Origin: Bolinopsis microptera
Lineage: Eukaryota; Ctenophora; Tentaculata; Lobata; Bolinopsidae
NCBI RefSeq assembly: GCF_026151205.1
Contig: NC_087074.1
Coordinates: 3,782,001 to 3,846,000, forward strand
DNA length: 64,000 nt
Reading direction: 5' to 3'
The position numbers and the translations under genes were made by a program. How positions within the stretch are numbered: position 1 is the stretch's first letter; each line of letters starts with the position of its first letter. Shown in pieces: positions 11,938 through 25,800 of this stretch. The notes under the pieces are model-generated. The model was not told the origin of the DNA, ran no database searches, and saw nothing but the letters and a program-made list of their open reading frames with translations.

Positions 11938-14900
11938 GCAAGTAGAACTGCTATAAAAGCTCGCAATATGGAGAGGCGAGTACAGACTCTAGCAGATACA
12001 ATCTCCCAGAGACAACACTATGTCTATAAAACTGGTAAATTCTTCATAATATTCTCTCAATACTAACCGTATAAAACTGGTAAATTCTTCATAATATTCT
12101 CTCAATACTAACCGTATAAAACTGGTAAATTATTCATAATATTCTCTTAGTACTAACCGTATAAAACTGGTAAATTATTCATAATATTCTCTTAATACTA
12201 ACCGTATAAAACTGGTAAATTCTTCATAATATTCTCTCAATACTAACCGTATAAAACTGGTAAATTATTCATAATATTCTCTCAATACTAACTAAAAAAC
12301 TCACCTGTTTAAGAAAAGTTATGGCTTGAGCGATTAATTGACAATATAACTTTATGTTATTTGCTTAAACTGTTTAGGATGCAACCTAATGTCATGATCT
12401 TTTTGAACTTATTAGCAATTAGACTGTTAGCTCGCTTCATAAGCATGTCATCTTCGTTCCAAAACTTTTTATGTCCTATGCATACACTCCTGGATAGTTA
12501 TCTTGATCAAGTATCTTTGTTGTTTCACACAATAGAGCATAAGTTTTGTGGTTTATCCACTGGGCTTAGAGTTTGTGTTTAAGCTACCAAATTTTATTAT
12601 TATTATTATTATAAAACTGGTAAATAATTCATAATATTCTCTTAATACTAACTGTATAAAACTGGTAAATAATTCATAATATTCTCTCAATACTAACCGT
12701 ATTAAACTGGTAAATTATTCATAATATTCTCTCAATACTAACCGTATAAAACTGGTAAATTATTCATAATATTCTCTCAATTATACTAACTGTATAAAAC
12801 TGGTAAATTATTCATAAAATTCTCTCAATACTAACCGTATAAAACTGGTAAATTATTCATAATATTCTCTCAATACTAACCGTATTAAACTGGTAAATTA
12901 TTCATAAAATTCTCTCAATACTAACCGTATAAAACTGGTAAATTATTCATAATATTCTCTCAATTATACTAACTGTATAAAACTGGTAAATTATTCATAA
13001 AATTCTCTCAATACTAACCGTATAAAACTGGTAAATTATTCATAATATTCTCTCAATACTAACCGTATAAAACTGGTAAATTATTCATAATATTCTCCCA
13101 ATACTAACCGTATAAAACTGGTAAATTCTTCATAATATTCTCTCAATACTAACCGTATAAAACTGGTAAATTATTCATAATATTCTCTCAATACTAACCG
13201 TATAAAACAGGTAAATTATTCATAATATTCTCTCAATACTAACCGTATAAAACTGGTAAATTATTCATAATATTCTCCCAATACTAACCGTATAAAACTG
13301 GTAAATTATTCATAATATTCTCTTAATACTAACCGTATAAAACTGGTAAATTATTCATAATATTCTCTTAGTACTAACCGTATAAAACTGGTAAATTATT
13401 CATAATATTCTCTTAATACTAACCGTATAAAACTGGTAAATTCTTCATAATATTCTCTTAATACTAACTGTATAAAACTGGTAAATTATTCATAATATTC
13501 TCTCAATACTAACTGTATAAAACTGGTAAATTATTCATAATATTCTCTCAATACTAACTGTATAAAACTGGTAAATTATTCATAATATTCTCTCAATACT
13601 AACCGTATAAAACTGGTAAATTATTCATAATATTCTCTCAATACTAACTGTATAAAACTGGTAAATTATTCATAATATTCTCTCAATACTAACTGTATAA
13701 AACTGGTAAATTATTCATAATATTCTCTCGTTACTAACCGTATAAAACTGGTATATTATTCATAATATTCTCTCAATACTAACCGTATAAAACTGGTAAA
13801 TTATTCATAATATTCTCTCAATACTAACCGTATAAAACTGGTAAATTATTCATAATATTCTCTTAATACTAACCGTATAAAACTGGTAAATTATTCATAA
13901 TATTCTCTTAATACTAACCGTATAAAACTGGTAAATTATTCATAATATTCTCTTAATACTAACCGTATAAAACTCGTAATGACCATTAAATTTGTCAAAT
14001 ATTTCAAATTTTGTGTTTTATCCATTCAAGTTTAATGTGCCTAACCAAATTGAATTGTTTTACTTTTCTCCGTCTTAAATTAGATTTAATATTGATGGAA
14101 AATGTAAAATTGTGCGGTCTGCGTGTACTAAGCTTAGTAATTTTGAAATTATCCCCCAAGCTTTGAGATTTCTCAATATAATTATATTATATATATGTAC
14201 TGCGGACATGTATTTTTAGTGTAAATATTTCAACAGAGGCTTGGAATCTAATTTGTGGCACGAGCTTGGTTTGCTTGATATGTGAGAAAATATGCTTAGA
14301 TAAAATACATGGTATTAAGGTAAGCATCTAGCAGCTACCCTGTAGCCTCCTAGTAACCACCTAGTAACCACCTAGTAACCACCTAGTAACCACCTAGTAA
14401 CCACCTAGTAACCACCTAGTTACCACCTAGTAACCACCTAGTAACCACCTAGTAACCACCTAGTAACCTCCTAGTAACCACCTAGTAACCACCTAGTAAC
14501 CACCTAGTAACCAGGTCTAGTAACCACCTAGTAACCACCTTCTAACCACCTTGTAACCACCTAGTAACCACCTAGTAACCACCATACCTTGTAAAAGTAA
14601 ACATCGTATCATGACATTTGATACAGCTCGACAGTGTCTGTACACAATGTACAATGTACATTGTACAGTGTATATTTGTGTTAAATTATCTCCCCAGTAC
14701 AACTCTAGTTCCTATGACCTACATCATGTCGTTATCTTATAAATCAGGTAATGTGTAAGGCTTCACTGGCTCAACAAACACAGTGTCTTTAAACAAAGTG
14801 TGCTCCATTCTCTACTCTATTTACAAAGTAGTAGGATTGAATGTCCTGTATTTAGTAAATTTCTCGTGACAATGTTTGAAGCCGTGGGCTCATGAGGTAG

Positions 14901-17900
14901 CTTAAGTCATTTCAAGCTCTCAATCAAAACGTCTACATTGGACTCGTGTGTCACTGGAAGAAATTAAGAGTATAAGTTTTGTCTTATTCTGAGACGACAC
15001 TGTCAGCTATTCATACACTGGAAACTATCTATACTATATTATATATATATTCTGACAAGTTTTCAGGTTTCTATTTTTAGTTCGAAAACAGTAAACATTT
15101 TACGCCCAATCTGAGCGTTGTGACCCACTGAGGCAAGTGGTAAAGTTCAGAATTGTCAAGATTGGCAACTGTGGCTCCAACCAATAGAGCAATAACATAA
15201 CACGGTAGTAACCAGCTAGTAACCAGCTAGTAACCAACTAGGAACCACCTAGTAACCAGCTAGTAACCAACTAGGAACCACCCAGTAACCACCTAGTAAC
15301 CACCTAGTAACCACGTCGTGATCACCTAGTAATCGCCTAGTAACCTCCTAGTAACCTCCTAGTTACCACATCGTCATCACCTAGTAACCACCCAGTAACC
15401 ACCTAGTAACCACCTAGTAACCACCTAGTAACCACCTAGTAACCACCCAGTAACCACGTCGTAATCACCTAGTAACCACCCAGTAACCACCTAGTAACCA
15501 CCTAGTAACCACATCCTCGTTCAGACTTAAACAACCACAACATGGAGGTGGGCAAGTTCAGACCTAACACAGTAGTGGACCAGAATGTGGTGATAAAGGA
15601 CAACAGGACGCCCTGTGTAAAGGAGAGACACTCAGCTGCAGACCTCACTCCTGCTCTCATTGTAAGTTAATATACATTTACCAAACCCCCATTAACCAGG
15701 CTCCATTTACCAGGCCCCAATTTACCAGACCCCCATTTACCAGGCACCCATTTACCAGGCCCCCATTTACCAGGCCTCCATTTACCAGGCCACCATTTAC
15801 CAGGCCCCCATTCACCAGGCCTCCATTTACCAGACCCCCAATTACCAGACCCCCAATTACCAGGCCCCCATTTGTGTGTTACATTGAGACCCTGGTTTAA
15901 TGGAATTTCCTATCGAAACAATTTGGCAAAATCGTCTCCATGAAATTCCCGGTAAACCAGAGTTTTGCTGTAATGATAAGGGACTAATTATACTTCTTCC
16001 CGTCTGCAGTACCGTTGACCGAAAATATAATTTATTTCAATTTCAAAATTCCCTCATTTATGGAACTGTTTACGAGTGCTCGTAAATGTCATTCTGACAG
16101 GTTCAGTAATTACCGTTTTTGAATGTAAGGCTTGCTGTATGAGGTCACAATGTAACAGTAGTAGATACTAGTAGTAGATTTAGCGAGATGTTAACAGTAA
16201 ATGATGGTGATTTGCGCTGTAATTAGCAGTTTTACTAATTAATTAATAAACCGGGACGGTTAGCTTAGTGCTGGAGAGTGGAGCTGCATTTAAACTCACA
16301 TTATAATGCCCAGTTCTGCGAATCCTTTCAACTTTAATGGCCATTTTAGGGATAATTCGACTGTGCAATCTTGAATCTCATAAGTCAAAGTTAAATGCTC
16401 GATACCTATACTGGTAAACTGCTTGAAGTGTAGTCATTCTCTGAATCTCTGCAGCTCAAAACTGGAATTCATATGATTTTACCGATAAATATAATGTATG
16501 GGGGGTGCATCAACAAATTGACGTCATGATTCGAAACTCAATGTTCTACACTTTAATGCAGTTGTAGGTAGTCGCCTTTGCAATTGGCTTATATAATTGG
16601 CTTATATAATTGGCTTATAATCGATATTAAAGTATGATTCCACAGAACAGTTAATGCATTTAGATCGTTTAACCGTTTAACATATATAATTGTACATTTG
16701 CCTAAACTGACTAACATTTAAAAGGTCTTCAAGAATGTGAGGGAGGATGGGAAGGACTGCACGACCCTGTACACTGATCCCCACTACTTTGGTCGGGTTT
16801 GGTTCAACCAGATGCAGAAAGCGTTCGAGGCCAACAAAAGGGTGAGCTCAAAACATTCTTGTAGTGATTTAATTAAGTTTAATTCGTATCATAGTGCATT
16901 ATATAGCAGATTTTTATATCAAAAAGTAATTTTAAAGATTATTTCTGTTGTTTCAATCTTCTAAGTTTGCTTTGTAGGGGTGTAATAAGAAAAAGTAAAC
17001 AAGGGTGTTCATATATATGCGTGTGATGGTATTCATCACAAAATCCAAAATTCATTCTAAATCGAATACACGTTACCAATCATTATGATTAAATCATCTG
17101 CTTTGAGTTTTAAACTTTAACAAAATCCAGAAGAAAAATTTTAAAATCTTCTCCTACAGAAAAATATATAAAATTGACTGCCGGAAAAGATTTCATCGAG
17201 TTTTAAACAGATACTATTTAATATTTGAAAGCATAAACACCGTCCCACTGAGGATCGTATGGTTCCATCCAGAACTTTCTGAAGAGATGGACCAGCTCAT
17301 TTCGCTCCAGCTTTCCACTCTTGTCAGTATCAGCTTTCTCGAAGAAGGTGTATGCAGCCTCCTGGGGTACATCAAAGGCTTTCATCATGGTCTTCAGCTC
17401 ATCGACATCGACAGTACCATCACCATCATCATCCAGGACATCGTAGTAAGAGTTAGAGAGGAGGGCAATTAAGGAGGGTTCTCCACGTCGTCCCCTTTCT
17501 CTCTCCGCTTCAGCGAAGACTCTGTTAGCCTCAACCCAGTCATCTCGATGGAGACCGTGCTCTAGGTCTACTCCTTTATGCCAGAAGAAAGTCTTGCATG
17601 CATGCCTCATCTTCTCAACCTGCTCATCAGTAGCGTTGACCAGCTGTCTCATTCTGTCGGGCCAGTACAGGACTTCATCCATCTCCATCCTCTCGTCACT
17701 GTCCAGATCGAAAGTGTCAAACCTCTTGTAGAGTCGGGACAACATCTTGGGGTGAAGGTCCTCGACATTGTACTGCCAGGTGTTACCCACGCTTCTTAAG
17801 TACTTGTAGCTTTCGTTGTTGGTCTCGTCGAGTCCTGGCATCTTGTTGGCCTGGTCACTTTAGCTACATAACATTTGGTTGTTAATTTTGTCAAAATAAA

Positions 17901-20900
17901 TTGTAATTTTCAATAAAATTAACCGGGAAAGAGATTGTGAACTAATTTTACACAATTTTAATATCAGAATATGCGAGAAGGTTAAATGCTTGGGAGGGGG
18001 GGGGGGGGAGCCAATGCTTCTTAGTTGCGACTAATGTTAAAAGTGAAATGGAAGATTAAGCTTAATTTTCATAGTTGGTCCGTACTATAGGGTACGTAAA
18101 AACAGCAGGGTACTTGCGGTACGAAAAATTGAATTTAGGGTACGTTAAGCTTTAAAATTGTTGACAAGACAGAACACATAGACACTACTGCTGAAGACAG
18201 TGAATCTGATAATGAGATGTCCATTGATTCCGCTTAATATCTTTAACTTTATCTTGATGATAAATTAAACATTTTAAACTTTTTAAAAACTCGTTTAAAT
18301 CGCGTGAAAATAGTGGAAAAATTCACGTCAGAAGTTTCAAAAGTACTCTTGCATACGGACGGCGAAACTCGAGGGTACGAACCAACTATGTTAATTTTAT
18401 TTTATCTTTGACTTGCTTGGTCGATTAAGAGTGATAAGACAATCAAACAACGTATTTTTGTTTTCAATTCAAATGTAACATTTGAGATGATAGTAAAGTA
18501 TAAGTCTAACATTCATTATCATACCCAAGTTAAGTGATGATTATAATTAATTACAAAACATTTCAATACTAAAATACAAGGTAAGTTTGATGTGAGTTTA
18601 AACTTTAGAAAACAAAATATCGAAAACAAAAAAAGGAAAGTTCCAAGATCGTTTACAGATCACGAATTCAAGTCCATTCCAGGTAAGATATCATCAAGTT
18701 CCAAGTGAATACGATCTAGTATTTGTAAGCGTAGACACCATCCCACTGGGGATCGTATGGCTCCATCCAGAACTTTCTGAAGAGATGGACCAGTTCAGGT
18801 CGCTCCAGCTTTCCGGTCTTGTCAGTATCACCCTTCTCGAAGAAGGTGTAGGCAGCCTCCTGGGGTACATCAAAGGCTTTCATCATTGTTTTGAGCTCTT
18901 CGACATCGACAGTACCATCACCACTATCATCCAGGACATCGTAGTAAGAGTTGGAGAGGAGGGCAATCAAAGATCCTTCTCCACGTCGTTCCCTTTCTCT
19001 CTCGGCTTCAGCGAAGACTCTGTTAGCTTCAACCCAGTCCTCTCGTGCGAGACCGGTGTCTCGGTTTACTCCTTTGTGGAAGAAGAAGGTGTCGCAGGCA
19101 GCTCTCATCTTCTCAATCTGTTCGTCAGAAGCGTTGACCAGCTGTCTCATTCTGTCGGGCCAGTACATAATCTCGTCCATGCTCATCTTGCCGTCAGTGT
19201 CGAGATCGAAAGTGTCGAACCTCTTGTACAGACGTTCCAACATCTTGGGGTGAAGGTCCTCGACATTGTACTTCCAGGTGTTTCCGACACTTCTCAGGTA
19301 TCTGTAGCTTTCGTTGTTGGTCTCGTCGAGTCCTGGCATCTTTGATAACGTTTCCTTGAGCTAAACTGGAGAATATTATTTATCAGCAAAATTGTTATGA
19401 TACTTATCAGATATGACTGGTAACTGAATGACAAGTCAACAAGAGAAAGAAATCTTATAAAGTTTCAATAGTATGCCGAGGACTGCTAAAGTTTCCTTCC
19501 TTAAATGCAAAATTTCGAATGAAATATGGGACTTATGGGATTTATCAACATAGTTTGCAATAAAACTTAGTACAATTGTCACGTTAAGACCCGGAGGGCG
19601 AATAAGCCGTGGAGGAGAATCACCCTCGCATCAAATCCAAGTCATCATGATCAGCATGATCATGAAACTTCAACCTTGACTGAAGAAATGGACAGCAGCT
19701 CTGTTTATATACTGCAAAAAATTCATTATCGTAATTGGTCATTAATCGTATTAATTATTGATTAATTAAATTGGATACCTAAATTGAACTCTCAATTAAC
19801 ACTTCCGGAACTGATTTCTGGAGCTGATTATAGAATGAAGGGCTGGTGAACAGGCTTGGTAACTTTTTGGACAACTTTTATTCGATTAATTTAATCAGTT
19901 ATCATTAATTGGTTTCAATTAATACGATAAACTGAGATCGTCTAATTCTTAAAAATAATAGTATAGAAACCCAAGCAGAGCAGTATTTATAATTAGATTT
20001 TTATTAACATTACAGAAGAGTTATGATAAAGACTAATAATATAAGTATAATTCACAACGCTGGGTTATTCCACTAAATTAAATAAACCTGGAAGCGAACC
20101 TTCGTCTTTTACTATTCCATTCAAGAGGGCTGTAGCTTCACATTACCTCAAGGCTCACCTCAATAAAAAGTTCGATTCCAGTATGTTTGTCGTTTGATGG
20201 TGTTCAACAAAACCCCTTTCTCAAACACACCATAAATTGGGGTCAATATTATCCCAAAAGGCCGACCCAGAACATGAAAGACGAGACAATAATATCAGAA
20301 GCTGATAACAATTCTCTCAGGCTCGTACAAAAAAGAAGAATAAGAAACAAAACGTGAAGAAGGAACCGCGACCCGTCATTATAAAGGAGTACAAGGTTGA
20401 TGCTTTAGGTTCGTGTACATTTACAATTTACGTTCAAATTACAAAAGAAGTTTATTAGAATTGTTGCAGGAAAGACTTCCAAAGAGAACGGTACTTGTTT
20501 AAACACATCAAGCCATTATTTCAATTCTTTAAAATAATTAGTTTACAATTTATACGTCTATTTTACAGCTTTTCAGTTAATGAAGATTGTGTAATTCGTA
20601 TAATTCACCGAAATTATTGAACGGATTTTTCACTAGATCAGCTCACTTGGCAATATTTATTTACCCTAAATTTGACCTTCATAACTACTCTTTACATTTA
20701 CAAAAATTACCTACCATGTTAATTTCTCTCCTGACGGTGAGGCAGGGGGGGGGGGGCAATGGCATTTAAAAAAGTTCATTCATGCTACCCTGATCATTAT
20801 GAGCCGAAAATATTTTTCGGGACCTAGCCCTCGAGAATTTTTCCTGAAAATTAATGAAATTTCCGGCCAAGCACCTTCTTAACTACTTACTATAACCTGA

Positions 20901-22816
20901 TGGGTGTGCGACAATTGACCCCCGACAATTGACCCCCGACAATTGACCCCCTGTCCCCGACAATTGACCCCCGACAATTAACCCCCCGACAAATGACCCC
21001 CGACAATTGACTCCCCGACAATTGACCCCCCGACAATTGACCCCCCGACAATTGACCCCCCGACAATATAATTTAATACAATTTTAACCCTAACCCTAAC
21101 CCTAACCCTAACCCTAACCCTAACCCTAACCCTAACCCTAACCCTAACCCTAACCCTAACACTAACCCTAACCCTAACCCTAACCCTATCCCTAACCCTA
21201 ACCCTAACAATAACCCTAACCCTAACCCTAACCCTGACCCTGACCCTGACCCGGCCCTGACCCTGACCCTGACCCTGACCCTGACCCTGACCCTGACCCT
21301 GACCCTGACCCTGACCCTGATCCTGACCCTGACCCTGACCCTGACCCTGACCCTGACCCAGGACCCTGACCCAGGACCCTGACCCTGACCCTGACCCTGA
21401 CCCCTGACCCAGGACCCTGACCCTGACCCTGACCCAGAAATTGCTTTTTTTTAAAGAGCTCATTTAAACTTTAAAGGAAGACTTTACAAAATTTTAAAAA
21501 TAAAAAAAAAAACCCAAAAAAAAACCTCAAAACCCATTCCCAAAATTGAAATTTGAGGTAAAAATTGTTTTTTTGGGGTTAGACACCCCCTTTAGTACCA
21601 TGTACTAACTGTTTTTCTGGAAAATGGGCAGTAGACCCACCAGTTAGTACCATGTACTAACTGTATTTTTGGGAGAAAAAATGACCCACCCAATGAACGT
21701 CACGTCCAGTACTAACATGATCCCCCCGTGGTATGAGCTTTGAGTAGCCTGGTACTTACTTCGTTACTTCGTTGAGTTCATCCGTGGAGCCGGAAGGGTC
21801 ATCAGATATCTGACCACCTAGATGGCGAGTAGTCGACCAGTGAGTTTGACCAACTGCAGCTGTAGCCGGCGACCGGAGGGTTGTCCAGTATCAAAGCAAG
21901 AAAGTTCGACAAACTACACTTAAACATGTCAAAGGATGAATCAGCCTTTACTGTGTGAGGCACTTTGTTCCACAGCTTCGGTCCTTGAACTGCAAAAGAC
22001 CTGTCGTACAGTGACTGGTTGCGTAAGGAACTTGACTTTGACAATGAGGGTATGACAGCTACATCCCCGTGTCTTGGGGTCACCTTGAACTTGATATCAC
22101 AACAGTTTGGTACCACATTATGGAGAATCTTCCACATCATCAGGATGATATACCTCTCCCGTCTGCGCTGTAGAGACATCGATTTAAGCTATACGAGTCT
22201 TTCCCAATAGTTGAGATGTTGAAGACCGCCAATACGACTGGTGAAAGTTCTTTGCACCCCCTCTATCAGCTGAATTTCAGTCACCTTGGTAGGGCTCCAG
22301 AGTGGGCAGCAATACTCTAGTAAGCTTCTTACTAGTGACTTGTAGAGAGTAGTCATTACGGTCTTGTCGCGAGTTTTGAACACACTGAATACCCAAGATA
22401 GCGTGCTCCTTGCTTTGGGTACCATGTTGCCGATGTGTGTCGACCAGCTAAGATCACTTGAAACCATAACTCCAAGATCTCGGACGTTTTCGACAGGATA
22501 AAGTATGTCCTGACTGGATACTTTGTAACGCAGTGTTTCGGCAAAGAAGGGTAGCTCGGGGAATGAGCTCTTACTGTTATGAAGGTGATTTAACAGCTCG
22601 AACTTCTGCTCGTGAAGCTTCATGTTGTTGCTACGTGACCAGTCAAGAATCTTGTAACAACTGACAGTCTTCAAAACAGCCAATCTGTTTGGAGACTCTA
22701 GTATCATCGGCGAAAAAACTCACCCTAGATGATTCCACTACTTGTTCTAGATCATTGATGAACAAGATAAAGAGAAGCGGCCCCAAAACGCTTCCCTGGG
22801 GAAGCGTTGGCCTCCC

Positions 22817-22853
<37 letters not shown>

Positions 22854-25800
22854 TGAGGCATCACCATTCACCTCACCCTCAGCTTAACTTTCGCTTTATT
22901 TCTACCCCATCCATATTATGATCGTTTATCCGTGAGTGACTGAATAATTCTTAACAATTCCATCGAACCATTCAGAGCTTCTATAACTTATCTTAATTAA
23001 CTTTTAACGATTATGTCTTGATCGTTATATACCTAGGTTGTGGGGTTTATCATAGCGCCTAGATAACGATCAAGAAGAGATCTCGAAGAATCCTATTTCT
23101 CACTAATGCCTAATATTTGGCCGCCTGATATGTGCCAAGATTAGGAGTGAGGAGCATGAACTATTGTGACACATCCAGACAACTGTTTGTTACCATTGAA
23201 CTATTGTCCGTGTGTGCACTGTATGTGCTAACTAAGTTCAGCACGGTTTTTTGGCGATAGTCTAAACGCGATAGCTAGCCCTAGTGAACGCTTGCTATCG
23301 CAGACTATAGATTTGTGACAACTAGCGCTAGTTTGAGTAGCCTGCCATATTCGATAGCTATCGCGTTTAGACTATCGCAAAAGAGCAAAAAAACACAGCA
23401 TACTCTCTAATATAAACACTGCCTCCTCTCCATACTAATAAACACTGCCATGATAATCAGAATCATTTCAACTCAAGATCACTTTAACAGAAATACTGTA
23501 TACACATTGTACAGATCGTATCATTAGACTTTAGAAACTGTCACGAATTCTGCGTTTCTTGGTATTATCCTCGGTTGCTCAATTTACCACTTATTTTCGT
23601 GTCTAACTGAAGCGTGTTTTTATCTTAAAGTTTGGAGAACCTTCTTCTTCTGATAGGTCGGCGTCGACTGTAAGCCTTCCTTACGGTGGCTTTCACAACG
23701 CGTCCCCATTCCCCAACTCCTGCTATTGGAGAGAGAGACTCCCAAATTATACACCATAAATGGGCGATTTCACGTAAAGTAAATTAAACTTTGCACAAAA
23801 ATTTGGCCTTATTCTGACTCTCAAGCATTACACAAACATAACAGAATCATGATAAATTGCATGAAACATCTCCTATGTACTCCACACACAGCTATATTAA
23901 GATTTTTTCTCCAACTGCTATGGCTTTTGAGTGAGGCACGTTTGAAAATGTAAAGTAAATTACAGGGCACAAATTGACATTCCTGACCAACGTGTATTGA
24001 AATCTCATTTCGTGCCCAGGTGTGAGAGTAAACATTTAAATATTTTTCATGCACATTGGCAAATGTCTTGCCTGTACTGGAAAGGGTTTGTTTTGGTAAA
24101 TGGTTAATAGCTGTGTTCTGTAGAAGCCTTTGTTCCTTGTAAAGTAAGTTACTCTTTTGTGTCAAGTAGTTTACACTGTTACACAATCCTTTGATTTTAA
24201 CTGTTTAAAGCTGCCCCTTTGTCTTTAATTCGTTTGCTAAGTGTATGAACTATGTAATATATGATTAATAATGATATATCAGTTTATCATTAGCCAATTA
24301 AGGGGGCCGGGGGGGCCTTCATCAAAATTTTCTCGAAATTGACTTTATAGTTGTTTCTAATAGAGGGGAGTGATATTTATCAGATGCTTTTGGTCCCATG
24401 GAAAAATATTGTTCCTAGACGAAATTATTATCGGTCAAATGTCAGCGCTTATGTGTAATTGTATTGCGCGAGCGATTTTCAATTTTTGAAAATCTTGGAC
24501 CTCAAAAAATCGTCAAAAAACGAGGTCCAAGATTTTCAAAATCGAATAAAATATGTTTAAAGGCCTATCTCAAAATTCTGTCTGGCTCATCTCTTTTAAA
24601 TTATCTCTAGAACATATCCTGAAAGTTTCAGGGTGATTGCTAAAAACATGTAGGAGAAAATAGATTTTTAGACTCGATTTTCAGGACAGGGGTTGAAAAT
24701 CGCTCGCGCAATACGATTACACATATAAGTGCTGACCTTTGACCGACAATAATTTCGGCTAGGAATAATATTTTTCCATGGGACCAAAAGCATCTGATAG
24801 ATATCACTCCCTTCTATCAGAAACAACTAAAAAGTCAATTTCGAGGGAATTTTTATGAAGACCCCCGGCCCCCTTAATTGGTTGATTGATCCACTGATTG
24901 GGTCCACAGTTAGCCCAGTTATACAGAGTAGGTAGGTGGGCGTAAATGTACGAATGTTTCCCAGCTCAAAATTTGTGTTCAAGCAGGCCACTGGATTTTC
25001 TGTAAAGTAAAGTATTATTTTCGAAAAGTCAATTTTTAACCATTTTTAACCATTTTTATAGATTTCTTTAATGAAATTCCGACCAGAACCAATCTATTAT
25101 CACTTTTAAATAACTTTTATTCTGTTTGACAATCGTTACTTGTTGTGTTTTACTACTATTACTGAATAAAAAGCATATGTGTAAATTACTTGACACGTAA
25201 ATTACTTGACATGTAACTTACTTGACGCTGGTATTGACATGATCTGATATCTATGGATCTAAATAAACAAGTACATTATGTCTTGACATCAGAGTTAGCT
25301 TGTTTTAGCAAGATTTCAGCAAGAAATAACATGAAATGTGGCCAGCAGAAAACTTTTTTGTTATTTATGTATAGTAATTTACACTAAAAACAGGAGAAAG
25401 TAGAATAGCATTGCTCCGAATCTGCTTAAATTTTGAGTCCCAAATTTTGCATACAGCTTCAGTGAAGTGGTATGCACCTTTACAGATCAAGAATTAATGA
25501 ATATTACAACAATCTCTTTTTAGTAAACAGCTTTTATTATAGAGTAGTTTTAGCCTGTAAAACATGACAATTTATGGGTATTTTGAAAACGCGATAACAC
25601 AAAAACGAAGTGAGATATTTATAAGCGGTTTTTTGTGTCTAACAGTTTATAATCTTCTCTTTCAGACTCCAATCAAAGCTAGTACCATAACTGAAATTTA
25701 TTTTTTTCCCTCCTTGTTCATGTTTCATGAAATTGCCCAAATATATATTAAACATAGATATCGACAACAGACTCCGAGAGTCTTGAAGCTCTGTTACCAG

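Larger units (their letters stand above)
20745..22852. mobile_element. G-run/C-run element with 8-bp target duplication (hAT-like), composite
   Basis: The left end is 12 G then CAATGGCAT; the right end is GTTGGCCTCCCA then a C-run ending at 22852. GTGAGGCA is repeated exactly on both sides (20737-20744 and 22853-22860), an 8-bp target duplication as made by hAT transposases. The inner left sequence (TTCATGCTACCC..GAGCCGAAAATATTTTT) recurs near 60928 inside the element at 59883-61479, so the two are related. Within it are a 15-bp tandem array, interstitial telomere repeats and a truncated LINE fragment running into the C-run. No transposase is present. It sits in a WASF intron. Confidence 0.7.

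Noticed and set aside
12025-13980. CRISPR array
   Set aside because: Direct tandem units without unique spacers in animal DNA; it is a minisatellite.
12025-13980. Protein-coding repeat, since 45 is divisible by 3
   Set aside because: The unit contains in-frame stops (for example TAC TAA) and begins with an intron donor.
18785-19345. 186-codon plus-strand ORF over photoprotein copy 2
   Set aside because: Shadow of the minus-strand photoprotein; no recognisable domain and explained by codon bias of the real gene.
20978-21463. 161-codon minus-strand ORF of GQGQGQ and RVRVRV repeats
   Set aside because: It is a translation of the CCCTAA/CCCTGA array; no gene evidence beyond the open frame.
22643-22867. 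ORF starting with poly-Gly before a reverse-transcriptase motif
   Set aside because: The poly-Gly is the C-run end of the enclosing transposon read in frame with a truncated LINE fragment.
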